DNA of 64,000 bases. Source: an uncultured Acidimicrobiaceae bacterium (lineage in GTDB: Bacteria > Actinomycetota > Acidimicrobiia > Acidimicrobiales > UBA10347). A model generated the notes under the pieces. That model searched no databases and was not told the DNA's origin. It saw only the letters and a program-made list of their open reading frames with translations. The stretch lies in the NCBI GenBank assembly GCA_905182135.1, contig CAJJAG010000003.1, positions 347,243 through 411,242 on the forward strand, written 5' to 3'. Shown piece after piece: positions 34,213-43,362 of this stretch (positions within the stretch are counted from its first letter, which is position 1; the number at the start of each line of letters is the position of its first letter). A program made the position numbers and the translations under genes.

Positions 34213-35090
34213 TAGCGGCGTTTCCGAAGCAGCCCGACATTGGATCGGAACCAGCTCGTTTTCTTAGGCGCGAATGCTGCACTGTCGTCCATGTCCAGTC
34301 GTATCACGGGTGGTTTGCCTTCGATTGGGCTTGGCACGCGCTGTACCAAGATGTGTTCCTCGGGCGTGCGGCCAACGATGTCGCCGGTAAGGAGAACCTT
34401 GTTTTGATCAGTGATCATCAACTTGGCCAATGCCATTACATAATCCAGCGCGCCATTGCTATTGACCAAAGAGGTGACATAGAACTCTTCGCGCCCATAG
34501 CGCCCGAGGCCGTGGGTTAAGAACGACATACGATCCTCGCTTTCCCGAGCAGCTGTGATGTCGACCGTGATCTCCGTTGCAATGTCGGTGCCAGCTGCTT
34601 CGACAAAGGCGGCGAACATATCGGAGCGGTGAAAGATGGCGCCGTGCCCGAGCATGGCAGCGATGGCTGGACTTGAATGAATCAGTGCCGTTGTCACGAT
34701 GCCCATTACGACGTCATGGGACATCGGCTCTTCGGGCAAGTTGAGCGCCGTGGCCACGATGTGGCCGACGTGGTCGGCAATAATCGACGGTTCGGGTGAT
34801 GCGGGCCCAACGGGCATTGTGGCTGCATCAGGATGAGGCGTATCGACAGGCATAACAATTAGATCACCGCCACCTTCGATACGAAAATTGAGCACATTCG
34901 GCTCGCCCATTTCGTGGGCCAGCCCCAGGCCCAGGCGACCAGCCTCGGCAATCACCCTGGCTGGGTCGGGGTAAATGTTCTGTGAGATCAGAACGAAAGA
35001 GAGCGGCACGGAGGAAGTCACGCTCTTGACCCTAGGACTTGTTTTCTTCGTGAGAAGACCACTGACCACACGGGCTAGTGGTCTGCGCAT
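34212..35090 (-). CDS. DUF4261-like protein
   Basis: A 292-residue soluble protein. The segment VPLSFVLISQNIYPDPARVI, then AEAGRLGLGL, and the central domain with ADHVGHIVATAL and HSSPAIAAMLGHGAIFHRSDMF resemble DUF4261 proteins, which have no assigned function. A polar C-terminal tail (APKKTSWFRSNVGLLRKRR) follows. The true start could be internal, for example a later in-frame GTG/ATG near the VTSSVPLSF block. The stop codon TAA lies at the edge of the duplicated segment. It is divergent from the dehydratase gene with only 11 bases between the starts. Confidence 0.55.
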   Translation of the reverse strand: MRRPLARVVSGLLTKKTSPRVKSVTSSVPLSFVLISQNIYPDPARVIAEAGRLGLGLAHEMGEPNVLNFRIEGGGDLIVMPVDTPHPDAATMPVGPASPEPSIIADHVGHIVATALNLPEEPMSHDVVMGIVTTALIHSSPAIAAMLGHGAIFHRSDMFAAFVEAAGTDIATEITVDITAARESEDRMSFLTHGLGRYGREEFYVTSLVNSNGALDYVMALAKLMITDQNKVLLTGDIVGRTPEEHILVQRVPSPIEGKPPVIRLDMDDSAAFAPKKTSWFRSNVGLLRKRR

Positions 35091-35101
35091 AACCTCAGCT
35101 C

Positions 35102-36064
35102 GTGAACTTCGCTATTAGCCCGATCGACGTACGCGATGCGGCACAGCGGCTCGACGGGATCGTGCATCGCACACCGCTGCTTGAGTCCCGCCGTCTAAAT
35201 TCCCAGCTAGGCGGCCGAGTACTGCTGAAGGCTGAGAATTTCCAGCGCACAGGCTCGTTCAAATTCCGGGGCGGTTACAACGCTGTGGCGACTTTGACCG
35301 ACGCTCAACAACGGGCGGGCATCGTTGCCTTCTCGTCAGGTAATCATGCCCAAGGCGTGGCGTTGGGGGCACAGTTGTTGGGAGTGTCCGCCATAATCGT
35401 GATGCCAACCGACGCGCCGCCGAACAAGCTGGCCGCGACCCGTGGCTATGGCGCTCAGGTAGTCACGTATGACCGGTACACCCAGAGTCGCGAGGAGATC
35501 GGTGCCGATCTCAGTGAGCGCGAAGGCCGAACGTTGATCAAGCCATACGACAATCCCTCCGTCATGGCTGGGCAGGGCACTGCGATGTATGAGGCACTTA
35601 CCGATGTTCCCGAGATCGACACCATTGTTGTCTGTCTGGGTGGTGGTGGTCTGTTATCGGGGTCGGCAACGATAGCGAAGGACATGAACCCTGGGATCGA
35701 GATCTTTGGCGTAGAACCTGACTCGGGTGATGATCACAAGCTGTCGCGCATAGCTGGTGACCGGGTGATTATTGATGTTCCCGTCACGATTGCCGATGGC
35801 CAGCAGACGACGTCGCCTGGAGAGCTGACCTGGCCGATCAACAACACCTATGTGACCGACTTTCTTGGCGTGACTGACGCCGAAATTGTCGCCACCATGC
35901 GCCTGTTATTCGAGCAGTTCAAGATCGTTGCTGAGCCAAGCGGAGCGTCCGCACTTGCCGCTGTCATCCACGGCCATGTTCCCGTCGAGGGTCGTACCGT
36001 TGCTGTCACTATCAGCGGTGGCAACACCACGTCCGCCCGTTTCGCTGAACTCGTGACCGAATAA
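35102..36064 (+). CDS. Threonine/serine dehydratase (PLP fold type II)
   Basis: A 320-residue PLP enzyme. GSFKFRGGYNA holds the Schiff-base Lys, SSGNHAQGVALGAQ is the substrate loop, VVCLGGGGLLSG binds the PLP phosphate, and ISGGNTT near the C-terminus contacts the ring nitrogen. At this length there is no C-terminal ACT/regulatory domain, as in catabolic threonine dehydratase or serine racemase-like enzymes. It deaminates threonine to 2-oxobutyrate or serine to pyruvate. The GTG start is at 35102. Confidence 0.9.
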   Translation: MNFAISPIDVRDAAQRLDGIVHRTPLLESRRLNSQLGGRVLLKAENFQRTGSFKFRGGYNAVATLTDAQQRAGIVAFSSGNHAQGVALGAQLLGVSAIIVMPTDAPPNKLAATRGYGAQVVTYDRYTQSREEIGADLSEREGRTLIKPYDNPSVMAGQGTAMYEALTDVPEIDTIVVCLGGGGLLSGSATIAKDMNPGIEIFGVEPDSGDDHKLSRIAGDRVIIDVPVTIADGQQTTSPGELTWPINNTYVTDFLGVTDAEIVATMRLLFEQFKIVAEPSGASALAAVIHGHVPVEGRTVAVTISGGNTTSARFAELVTE

Positions 36065-36223
36065 CGGACTCGGGCCCGAGCGACCTGGGCGGCGAGGCCG
36101 GCACAGAGCGACATGGCACGCACCACCAGTGCCGGGTGCGGAGTACGACAACCGAGTAGAACTGGTTTTTCTTGTCGAATGAGTGCTACACGGACCGCAA
36201 GAGGGTTGGATCTTGGGCTTTAC

Positions 36224-36796
36224 TCACAGTCGGGAGACGATGTCCTCGACCACTTTTGATGGTGGACGTTCGTCGGTCGATACGGCTTCGAACTGGGCGT
36301 AACCATCGGCGCGTTCGAGCAGCAACTCTTTGACGCGGGCCTGTGGATCATCGCCAGCAAGCATGGGGCGACTGGAACGTCGACGCATAACCCGTTCCAT
36401 GACGACCTCGAGTCCAGCGACCAGACAGAAGATGCGGTTGGCGTCGCGCAAGACCGCCACGTTTTCTGGATCTAACATGAAGCGACCCCCCGTCGAGATG
36501 ACGTAGCCCTTGTCGGTCGAGATCTCTTTCGCGATTACACGCTCGATTTCTCGAAAACCGTCTTCACCCTGCTCTTTGAATATGCGAGGTATAGGTCCGT
36601 GGCGGCGCTCGATCATTTTGTCGGTATCGATATGGTCCATGCCCAAGCGGTGCGCGAGGATGCGGCCAACGGTTGATTTTCCGGTGCCCATAAAGCCCGT
36701 CAGGATGATGTTTCGGTAGGCAGTTACTGGGCGAGGTTCGGTATGTTTGGGGGACCCGGACGCTGATTTGGCTGATCCATCGGGAGCGTCTGGCAT
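36224..36796 (-). CDS. Shikimate kinase-like protein
   Basis: A 190-residue kinase. ILTGFMGTGKSTVGRIL is the P-loop, HIDTDKMIERR the DxD region, IFKEQGEDGFREIE the shikimate-binding Arg segment, and RRSSRPMLAG the lid. The normally invariant GGG is STGGRFML, so its third glycine is Arg. The N-terminal 20 residues are polar and possibly untranslated. With 3-dehydroquinate dehydratase about 0.6 kb away on the other strand, a role in the shikimate pathway is plausible, but aroB/C/E are not in this window. Confidence 0.75.
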   Translation of the reverse strand: MPDAPDGSAKSASGSPKHTEPRPVTAYRNIILTGFMGTGKSTVGRILAHRLGMDHIDTDKMIERRHGPIPRIFKEQGEDGFREIERVIAKEISTDKGYVISTGGRFMLDPENVAVLRDANRIFCLVAGLEVVMERVMRRRSSRPMLAGDDPQARVKELLLERADGYAQFEAVSTDERPPSKVVEDIVSRL

Positions 36797-36893
36797 AAGA
36801 AGAGTTTAGGAACTGGGGTTCCTGAATGCGGCAAATGCGCATATTCTGATTTTGTTCGGGAACAACTTCTTCACGACCATGGGTTTGGACATC

Positions 36894-37088
36894 ATGAGCA
36901 CGACTGAATCGCACGCAAAAAATCGCGGCACCAAGATGAATGCGACCGATAAGAAGGGAGCGAAGAGGACGGCTAATCGCCGGGCCCAGCTGCAGTGGTA
37001 TGCGCTGGGCGCATTCCTCGTCATCGCTGTCGCCGTTGTCATCGTGCTGCTCACGGTTTACACCGACGGCGGAATTGGTGGAGGCTGA
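36894..37088 (+). CDS. Small single-pass membrane protein
   Basis: A 64-residue protein: a basic polar N-terminus (MSTTESHAKNRG onward, rich in Lys and Arg) precedes one hydrophobic helix (WYALGAFLVIAVAVVIVLLTVY) and a short Gly-rich tail. The charge pattern predicts a cytoplasmic N-terminus. The codon pattern is consistent with real coding and ends cleanly at TGA. The family is not recognised. ATG 36894 is preferred; a later ATG (MNATDKKG) is possible. Confidence 0.55.
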   Translation: MSTTESHAKNRGTKMNATDKKGAKRTANRRAQLQWYALGAFLVIAVAVVIVLLTVYTDGGIGGG

Positions 37089-37352
37089 TAGGGCTAGACC
37101 GAATTTGCGGCTTCGCTCCATATCTTGTCTGACCGCTACTCGTCGACGGCACATCTGAGCGCTGGCTTTGGCGGTCGGGGCTTTGCTCACGAAACGAGTT
37201 ATTCGCCTGTGCTTGCAGCCCGCTCCACGAGTGGGTTTGCAGGCCGGCGTTTATTTTTGGTGGAACGCAAGTGTTCGGTAGTCCCAGAAAGTTATGTTGT
37301 GATCGTTTTTGGGCGTCCCAGTGGAATGGGTCGTGGCGAGTAACCTTTGATC

Positions 37353-37790
37353 ATGCGCAAGATTGGTCTCCTGAACGGGCCGAACCTCAACATGCTTGGC
37401 ACTCGTGAACCCGAGGTCTATGGCACCCGGTCGCTTGACGACATCGTCGCTGATCTCCGCACTTACGCCGGCGAACGTGGCGCAGCATTGCGTGATCATC
37501 AGTCCAATGTTGAAGGTCACCTGGTCGACGCCATCCAAGAAGCCATGACCTGGGCCGACGGCATCGTGTTCAACCCCGGTGGCTACACCCATACCAGTGT
37601 GGCACTCCGCGACGCGATTGCCGGATGCGGTATTCCGGTGGTCGAAACCCACATGAGCAATGTGCATGCACGTGAAGAATTTCGGTCGCGCTCCCTGCTG
37701 AGCGGTGTGTGTGTAGGCGTAATCTGTGGGTTTGGCGTGACCAGTTACAAGCTGGCCATCGATGCAGTCATTTCACACCTCGACGGGTAG
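37353..37790 (+). CDS. aroQ: 3-dehydroquinate dehydratase, type II
   Basis: A 145-residue enzyme that dehydrates 3-dehydroquinate to 3-dehydroshikimate. GLLNGPNLNMLGTREPEVYG contains the catalytic Tyr of the flexible loop, NPGGYTHTSVALRDAI the Asn and substrate-binding residues, and VETHMSNVHAREEFR the catalytic His. The length is typical for the dodecameric type II enzyme. ATG 37353 is used; the open frame begins two codons earlier at a TTG. Confidence 0.95.
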   Translation: MRKIGLLNGPNLNMLGTREPEVYGTRSLDDIVADLRTYAGERGAALRDHQSNVEGHLVDAIQEAMTWADGIVFNPGGYTHTSVALRDAIAGCGIPVVETHMSNVHAREEFRSRSLLSGVCVGVICGFGVTSYKLAIDAVISHLDG

Positions 37791-37967
37791 CAGCTTCTGG
37801 AAGAATTTCAGTGTGGCCTAGTGGGGCCATGTCGCTCCGCTCCTATGGCAGCAGGGGCTTTCGCTCGGTAGTTCCAATGGCGGTTTCTAGGACGACGCGA
37901 GCGGTGGTCAATAATCGTTGAGACGTGCGGTATGTGTTTTTGCACCCTCCTAGCGATCTGCTGTTGT

Positions 37968-37973
37968 TATACT
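37968..37973 (+). promoter_or_regulatory. Candidate -10 element of the thiamine transporter transcript
   Basis: TATACT lies about 20 bases before the first base of the TPP riboswitch fold, the expected position of a -10 box. The -35 match at 17-base spacing is poor, so this rests mainly on position. Confidence 0.4.
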
Positions 37974-37985
37974 GACGGCCAACCT

Positions 37986-38071
37986 AACAACGGGGAGCTC
38001 GGGGAAACACCGGGCTGAGAGGACGATCACTCGTCGACCCGCACACCTGATCTGGGTAATGCCAGCGGAGG
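37986..38071 (+). ncRNA. TPP riboswitch (THI element)
   Basis: The thi-box consensus is present: CGGGGAGC opening, CGGGCTGAGAGG (38011-38022) with the CUGAGA pyrimidine-sensor loop, a variable P3a hairpin (CGATCACTCGTCG), then ACCTGATCTGGGTAATGCCAG (38045-38065) forming the pyrophosphate sensor. The ribosome-binding site GGAGG (38067-38071) directly abuts the 3' end, six bases before the GTG start. Ligand binding should therefore sequester the RBS and repress translation of the thiamine importer when TPP is abundant. Confidence 0.95.
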
Positions 38072-38077
38072 AACATT

Positions 38078-39262
38078 GTGAATAATTCTTTGACCAGACT
38101 AACGGCGCCCATCCGATCAGTAATCGTGCTGTTGCTAGTAAGTCTGATTGCTGTCTCGTGTGGTGGCAGCGACGGAACCGAAGTATCGACGGGAACCGAA
38201 ACGTCTGTTGCATCACCAGCAGGTGTTCCCGAGCCCGATTCCAGCACGACCGAAGCCACTGGTGAAGAGCCAGAGGCTCCTGCGGTCGGCATCGCCGATG
38301 AAGAGTGCCAATCCACCACCTCAATCACGCTGGCCACCCATGACTCGTTCGTGGTCTCCGACGGTGTGTTCGAGTCGTTCACCGCGACGACCTGCATTGA
38401 AGTCGAACAGGTCGCTGTAGGCGACGCCGGCCAGCTGGTCAGCAGCGCAATTCTGACCAAGGACAACCCAACCGCCGACGTTATGTTCGGCATCGACAAC
38501 ACGTTTCTGCAGCGGGGTCTCGATGCCGAGCTTTTTGTCCCTTACGAATCGCCGCTGCTCGCCACGGTTGATGCGGCACTGCAGCTCGATCCCGAGAAGC
38601 GGGTCACGCCAATTGATTACAGCGACGTCTGTGTTAACTATTGGATCGATCGATTGCCAGGCGATGCGCCAGAAGTCCTTGACGACCTCATCGGCCCTAC
38701 GAATGCAGATCAGTTCGTCACGATGAACCCTGAGACCTCATCACCGGGTTTTGCGTTCTTGCTCGCCACGATCGCTCGTTACGGCGATGGCTGGGAGGGC
38801 TACTGGCAGTCGCTCGTGGACAATGGCGTTTCGATTACTGCTGGGTGGAGCGATGCCTATTATGGCGAGTACATCGCTGGGGGTGGTGCCCGCTCCATCG
38901 TGACCAGTTATGCATCGAGCCCGCCAGCTGAAGTCATCTTTTCTGACCCACCAGTCGATACGGCTCCAAGTGCAGTGCTCTATGACAGCTGCTTTCGCCA
39001 GGTTGAGTTCGCTGGCATCCTCGCGGGGACCGAGCATGTCGATGAAGCACAACAACTGATCGACTTCATGCTCAGCACGATGTTCCAAGAGGACATCCCT
39101 CTGAATATGTTTGTTTACCCGGCAAACAGCGAAGCTGCGCTGCCCGACGCTTTTGTTGAGTTCGGTCAGTTGGCCGACAACCCTGCAACGCTCACCCCAA
39201 AAGAGATCGAAGCCAACCGCGAGGCATGGACTGAGCGGTGGGTCGAGATTGTTCTGGGTTAG
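38078..39262 (+). CDS. thiB: Thiamine ABC transporter substrate-binding lipoprotein
   Basis: A 394-residue lipoprotein with signal SVIVLLLVSLIAVSC (lipobox IAVSC), a Ser/Thr/Glu-rich linker, then a periplasmic-binding-protein domain. TSITLATHDSFVVSDGVFES and ADVMFGIDNTFLQR match the ThiB/TbpA family, as does the VCVNYWIDR block. The riboswitch immediately upstream and the permease and ATPase downstream define a thiamine (or TPP) importer. GTG start 38078 follows GGAGG at six bases. Confidence 0.93.
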   Translation: MNNSLTRLTAPIRSVIVLLLVSLIAVSCGGSDGTEVSTGTETSVASPAGVPEPDSSTTEATGEEPEAPAVGIADEECQSTTSITLATHDSFVVSDGVFESFTATTCIEVEQVAVGDAGQLVSSAILTKDNPTADVMFGIDNTFLQRGLDAELFVPYESPLLATVDAALQLDPEKRVTPIDYSDVCVNYWIDRLPGDAPEVLDDLIGPTNADQFVTMNPETSSPGFAFLLATIARYGDGWEGYWQSLVDNGVSITAGWSDAYYGEYIAGGGARSIVTSYASSPPAEVIFSDPPVDTAPSAVLYDSCFRQVEFAGILAGTEHVDEAQQLIDFMLSTMFQEDIPLNMFVYPANSEAALPDAFVEFGQLADNPATLTPKEIEANREAWTERWVEIVLG

Positions 39263-39355
39263 CGAGCCTCTGGGGCCACGGAAAGCCCGTAGTAGTGAAC
39301 TGCAGTTGTACTTGGTGCACGTGCGGTCGGTTACCGCTCTGCTAGCAAGAACAGT

Positions 39356-40966
39356 ATGAGAACTTCGCGCAGCATGGCGCTGGCCGCTGTGCCGGCAGCG
39401 TTTGTTGCGGTGTTCTTTGCCTATCCCGTTGCCACGTTGTTGGTCCGCGGGATTGGGCTCGACCCTGGTCGATTGCTCGACGTCATCACCGGCTCGCGAT
39501 TTCTCAAGGTCATATGGTTCACCACCTGGCAAGCAGGGTTATCCACCCTGCTTGCTGGCACGTTGGCCGTGCCGCTGACATGGGCGATAGCGAATCGACA
39601 GTTCACCGGGCGGCGGCTTGCGCGTGTGCTGGTGACGGTGCCGTTCGTTTTACCAACCGTTGTTGTAGCTGGCTCGTTCATAGGATTGATGGATCGTTTT
39701 GGGTTGGACCAGGGGACGATTCGTCTTCGTCACACGGTGTGGGCGGTCCTGCTCGCCCATGCCTTCTTCAATATTGCGGTTTTCGTGCGCAGCGTTGGCG
39801 GCTTCTGGACCCAGATCGACCGGCGGCCTGAGGACGCAGCGCGTACGCTCGGCGCATCACCATGGCTCGCATTTCGAGAAGTTACTTTGCCACGGTTACG
39901 GCCATCGATTGTCGCCGCGACCTCGGTGGTCTTCCTGTTTAGCTTCACCTCGTTCGCCGTGATTTTGCTACTAGGTGGGCCGCGGCGTTCCAGCATTGAA
40001 ACGGAGATCTACCGCTATGCCGTGACCCGCTCCGACATTTCAACTGCTGCTGCGTTGTCGATCGTGCAGATGGTGGCTGTGGTTTCGTTAGTTGTAGCCA
40101 ATGGATGGCTGCAACGCCGCGTCGCTGGACGTCAAGGGCTGGTGGCCGATCGCGCGGTGCCTGCCCAAACGCGCCGGCAACGAACCCGTCTTGTGACCAT
40201 GCTGGCTGGCACTGCGCTGCTACTTGGTCTGCCATTGGCTGTTTTGGTCGAGCGTTCTCTTGCCAGTGGTGGTGGTTATTCGTTTGCGAACTATCAGGCA
40301 TTAGGTGAGCGGGTCAGGCTGCTACCGATCAGTGCCGCCGATGCGCTCGTGAACTCGCTCGCCTTCGCTGTTGTAGCCGCAGGCATTGCTTTGGTGATTG
40401 GCGGCATGGCATCACTTGCCATCGTGCACGGCACTCGATCGGTCAGCCGTGTACTAGATCTGGGCATGTTGCTGCCGCTTGGGACCTCGGCGGTAACTCT
40501 GGGCTTTGGTGTCCTGATCTCGTTGGATCGTGGGGTTTTGGACCTTCGCGGCTCCTGGTGGATCGTCCCGATTACCCAGTCGCTAATTGCGATTCCGTTT
40601 GTGGTGCGCGGCGTTGTGCCAGTACTGCGAGCTATCGATCCGGCGCTGCGCGAAGTGGCCGCAACGCTTGGGGCGGCGCCGGCCCGCGTGCGACGCGAGA
40701 TCGACCTTCGGATTGGTGCGCGTGCGTTGGCTACAGGAGTGGGCTTTGCGTTCGCGATCAGTTTGGGCGAGTTCGGTGCGACTTCGTTCGTTGGCCGTCG
40801 GTCGGACCTGTTGACGGTTCCGCTCGCGATCCAGCGACTACTCAGTACGCCGGGTGATCTGTTACGGGGCCAAGCGATGGCATTGTCCGTGATCCTGATG
40901 CTTGTTACAGCGGTCGTGGTCTTCGTTGGTGATCGCCTGCATCCGAAGGCAGGTGGAATGCTATGA
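39356..40966 (+). CDS. thiP: Thiamine ABC transporter permease
   Basis: A 536-residue fused permease with about 12 hydrophobic segments and two binding-protein-dependent transport motifs: EDAARTLGASPWLAFREVTLP (near residue 162) and REVAATLGAAPARVRREIDL (near residue 436). This duplicated FbpB/ThiP layout is diagnostic. It overlaps the ATPase gene by 4 nt. A 93-base gap separates it from thiB; it belongs to the riboswitch-controlled transcript. Confidence 0.93.
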   Translation: MRTSRSMALAAVPAAFVAVFFAYPVATLLVRGIGLDPGRLLDVITGSRFLKVIWFTTWQAGLSTLLAGTLAVPLTWAIANRQFTGRRLARVLVTVPFVLPTVVVAGSFIGLMDRFGLDQGTIRLRHTVWAVLLAHAFFNIAVFVRSVGGFWTQIDRRPEDAARTLGASPWLAFREVTLPRLRPSIVAATSVVFLFSFTSFAVILLLGGPRRSSIETEIYRYAVTRSDISTAAALSIVQMVAVVSLVVANGWLQRRVAGRQGLVADRAVPAQTRRQRTRLVTMLAGTALLLGLPLAVLVERSLASGGGYSFANYQALGERVRLLPISAADALVNSLAFAVVAAGIALVIGGMASLAIVHGTRSVSRVLDLGMLLPLGTSAVTLGFGVLISLDRGVLDLRGSWWIVPITQSLIAIPFVVRGVVPVLRAIDPALREVAATLGAAPARVRREIDLRIGARALATGVGFAFAISLGEFGATSFVGRRSDLLTVPLAIQRLLSTPGDLLRGQAMALSVILMLVTAVVVFVGDRLHPKAGGML

Positions 40967-41910
40967 CGCTGTCTATCGAGTCGCTCACGGTGCTATACGG
41001 CGACAAGGTAGCGGTTGACAATGTCAGCTTGGACATCGCAGTCGGCGACGTGCTGGCGCTGGTTGGCCCTAGTGGTTGTGGCAAATCAACGTTGCTTCGA
41101 GCGATCGCTGGACTAGTTGAGCCTGCTGAAGGTCGGGTTGAATGGCAAGGTCGAGATATCACCCACGTCCCGACGCATCAGCGGGGAGTCGGTCTGATGT
41201 TTCAGGACCATGCACTGTTTACGCACCGTGATGTTGCCGACAATATTGGCTTTGGTCTGAAGATGGCCGGTGTCGGCGCCGGCGCACGAGCTGTTCGAAC
41301 CGAAGAGTTGTTGGTGCTGGTTGGCCTCGAAGGTTTTGGGCCACGCAGTGTGGAGGGATTGTCGGGCGGCGAGGCTCAACGGGTGGCGTTGGCCCGCGCT
41401 TTGGCTCCTGAACCGGCACTTCTATTGCTAGACGAACCCCTTGCATCGCTTGACCGAGCCCGCCGAATCGAGCTGAATATTGAACTTGCTCGCCTGTTGA
41501 GGGAGCTGGAGCAGACGGCGGTCTACGTCACCCATGACCAGGACGAAGCCTTCTCACTTGCTGACGATGTCGGGGTTATGCATCAAGGTCAGGTATTGCG
41601 TGTTGGCTCGCCGGGGGACGTGTGGCGTGACCCTCAGTTCGAGATTGTCGCCCGGTTCGTTGGGCACGAGGCGATGATCGAGCGCGATGGTCAGCGGTTC
41701 GCGGTGCGCCCTGATGCGGTTTCGATAGCAACGTCAGGTGAGTTGGTCGGGCGAGTAAAGACATGCGCATTTCAGGGTGATCGGTACGCACTTACTATCG
41801 ATGTAGATGGAGGGCCATGGCGTCTATTCCACTCGGTGGCTGTGGAACCGGGCTCCATGGTGCGTCTTTCGCTTGATCCCACCAGGCTCGCCCGGATCAC
41901 TGATATCTGA
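40963..41910 (+). CDS. thiQ: Thiamine ABC transporter ATPase
   Basis: A 315-residue ATPase. Walker A VGPSGCGKSTLL near residue 32, Q-loop LMFQDHALFTHRDV, signature LSGGEAQRVALARAL, Walker B LLLDEPLASLD and switch YVTHDQDEAF are intact. About 90 C-terminal residues form a TOBE-like extension. The Q-loop text matches the CysA/PotA/ThiQ group. The stop is at 41910 and ends the thiBPQ operon; no terminator was identified. Confidence 0.93.
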   Translation: MTLSIESLTVLYGDKVAVDNVSLDIAVGDVLALVGPSGCGKSTLLRAIAGLVEPAEGRVEWQGRDITHVPTHQRGVGLMFQDHALFTHRDVADNIGFGLKMAGVGAGARAVRTEELLVLVGLEGFGPRSVEGLSGGEAQRVALARALAPEPALLLLDEPLASLDRARRIELNIELARLLRELEQTAVYVTHDQDEAFSLADDVGVMHQGQVLRVGSPGDVWRDPQFEIVARFVGHEAMIERDGQRFAVRPDAVSIATSGELVGRVKTCAFQGDRYALTIDVDGGPWRLFHSVAVEPGSMVRLSLDPTRLARITDI

Positions 41911-41933
41911 GCGAGAAAGCGAACTGGTGAGTC

Positions 41934-42197
41934 TCAGGAGCAGCCGAATGTGAGAAAGGGATCTTCAATGGTGTCGATGAACTGGCGGTAGCCGTAGCCG
42001 GTGCAGGGGTTGGCGACCAGACGTGATTCTTCGGGCGGCTCGATGAACTCGGATACGGCATCTTCGGCTGCTAGTGAGAACAAGCCTTCGACATCGCCAC
42101 CGCAGGGTGCAGTAAGCATGGAGAGCGCTAGGGAAGTTGTGAATAGACGACGGAGTGAGCCTGCCGAGGTGATGATGGAACCGGCTGGCTGCTTCAT
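41934..42197 (-). CDS. Putative small secreted protein
   Basis: An 87-residue open frame on the minus strand starting MKQPAGSIITSAG. Hydrophobic residues LFTTSLALSMLTAPC form a lipoprotein-like signal with Cys30, followed by an acidic stretch (GLFSLAAEDAVSEFIEPPEE) and a C-terminal part with two Cys (NPCTGYGYR and FGCS). A disulfide is possible. The family is not recognised and the ribosome-binding site is weak, so coding status is uncertain. Confidence 0.4.
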   Translation of the reverse strand: MKQPAGSIITSAGSLRRLFTTSLALSMLTAPCGGDVEGLFSLAAEDAVSEFIEPPEESRLVANPCTGYGYRQFIDTIEDPFLTFGCS

Positions 42198-42288
42198 CTT
42201 GGTTACGACGAGGCCCGGCCTCAATCTGGATCGCAACGATCAAAGAAATGTTTTGCCGACCTTTGTTGGCCCTATGTCAAGCGGGTTA

Positions 42289-43128
42289 TTAACTCTTGGC
42301 TATGTTCCGGCGGGCTCCTGCGGCGAGCAGTCGCTGATAGAGCCCAGCGGGTAGGCGCGAGACAAGATCAAACACGACAGCGTCGGGCCCAATGAGTGCC
42401 CGGCGCCGGTTGCGTGACACGGCGCGCAGGATCTGGTGTGCTGCTTTCTCTGGCGTGGTGCGAGCCATCTTGTCGAACTGAGTGCCGAAGTTTGCTGGGT
42501 CATCACCAAAAGCGCTTGCGCTCTTATCGATGCGGGCGTTATGGGCAATGTTCGTCTTGATCCCGCCAGGGTGAATCGTTGTGGCCGAAACCCCACATCG
42601 TTCAATGTCGAGTTCGATTCGCAACGCGTCAGTGAAGCCGCGTACACCGAACTTGGCAGCGTTGTAGACCGACTGCGTCGGGATGCTGACCAGCCCGAAG
42701 ACGCTGGAAATATTGACGACATGACCCTCGCCAGCAGCGCGGAGATGGGGCAGGAAGGCCTTGGTCCCGTGGACGACGCCCCAGAAGTTGATGTTCATCA
42801 GCCATTCGAAGTCGTCGTAGCTAGCGCCTTCGAACGTGGCGCTTAAGTTGACGCCGGCGTTGTTGATAATCAGGTTGATCTTGCCGTGGTCATGGGCGGT
42901 CTTGTCGGCCCAGAAGAACACGGCGTCTTTGTCGCCAACGTCGAGTACATCTGATGTCACCTTGATGCCGGCGCCCTTGCATAGATCGACGGTTTCGGCC
43001 AACCCAAATTCGTCGATATCGCTGAGCGCTAGATGCGCACCTTGGCGAGCAAGCTCTTCTGCCAGTGCTCGACCAATTCCTGATCCAGCACCGGTGATGG
43101 CAGCGACTCGCCCGGTGAACGTCTTCAT
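42289..43128 (-). CDS. SDR-family oxidoreductase
   Basis: A 279-residue classical short-chain dehydrogenase: ITGAGSGIGRALAEELARQG coenzyme loop, LSDIDE (Asp at the end of strand 2 favours NAD(H)), NNAGVNLS, VNISSVFGL with catalytic Ser and SVYNAAKFGVRGF with Tyr and Lys. The C-terminal segment with VSRNRRRALIGPDAVVFDLV and RLPAGLYQRLL resembles SDRs that act on large hydrophobic alcohols and is seen in many actinobacterial and mycobacterial paralogues. It is monocistronic; the substrate is unknown. Confidence 0.9.
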   Translation of the reverse strand: MKTFTGRVAAITGAGSGIGRALAEELARQGAHLALSDIDEFGLAETVDLCKGAGIKVTSDVLDVGDKDAVFFWADKTAHDHGKINLIINNAGVNLSATFEGASYDDFEWLMNINFWGVVHGTKAFLPHLRAAGEGHVVNISSVFGLVSIPTQSVYNAAKFGVRGFTDALRIELDIERCGVSATTIHPGGIKTNIAHNARIDKSASAFGDDPANFGTQFDKMARTTPEKAAHQILRAVSRNRRRALIGPDAVVFDLVSRLPAGLYQRLLAAGARRNIAKS

Positions 43129-43362
43129 ACCAAGTAGTTTGCCAGCTGACGGCGGTAGCCCCAGCAGGAGATTGAGCTGGGTCGTAATCTTTTAGGCGAT
43201 GGCGTTGATGACGGTGTTCTGAGTACTTCGATTGGCGTGACAACCGCCGCAGGAACAGTGCGGGGTATGTCTCGTCGGGTGAGGGGCACCTTGGTATTGG
43301 TTGTAGTGCAATGCTGCGACGGTGAATCACTTCATGTAACGGCCAGGCTCGCGGCGGGCGGT

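Noticed and set aside
38741..39532. 263-codon open frame on the minus strand
   Set aside because: It is the antisense of the thiB and thiP coding regions, which have clear family motifs and a riboswitch-driven start; the antisense translation has no recognisable motif.
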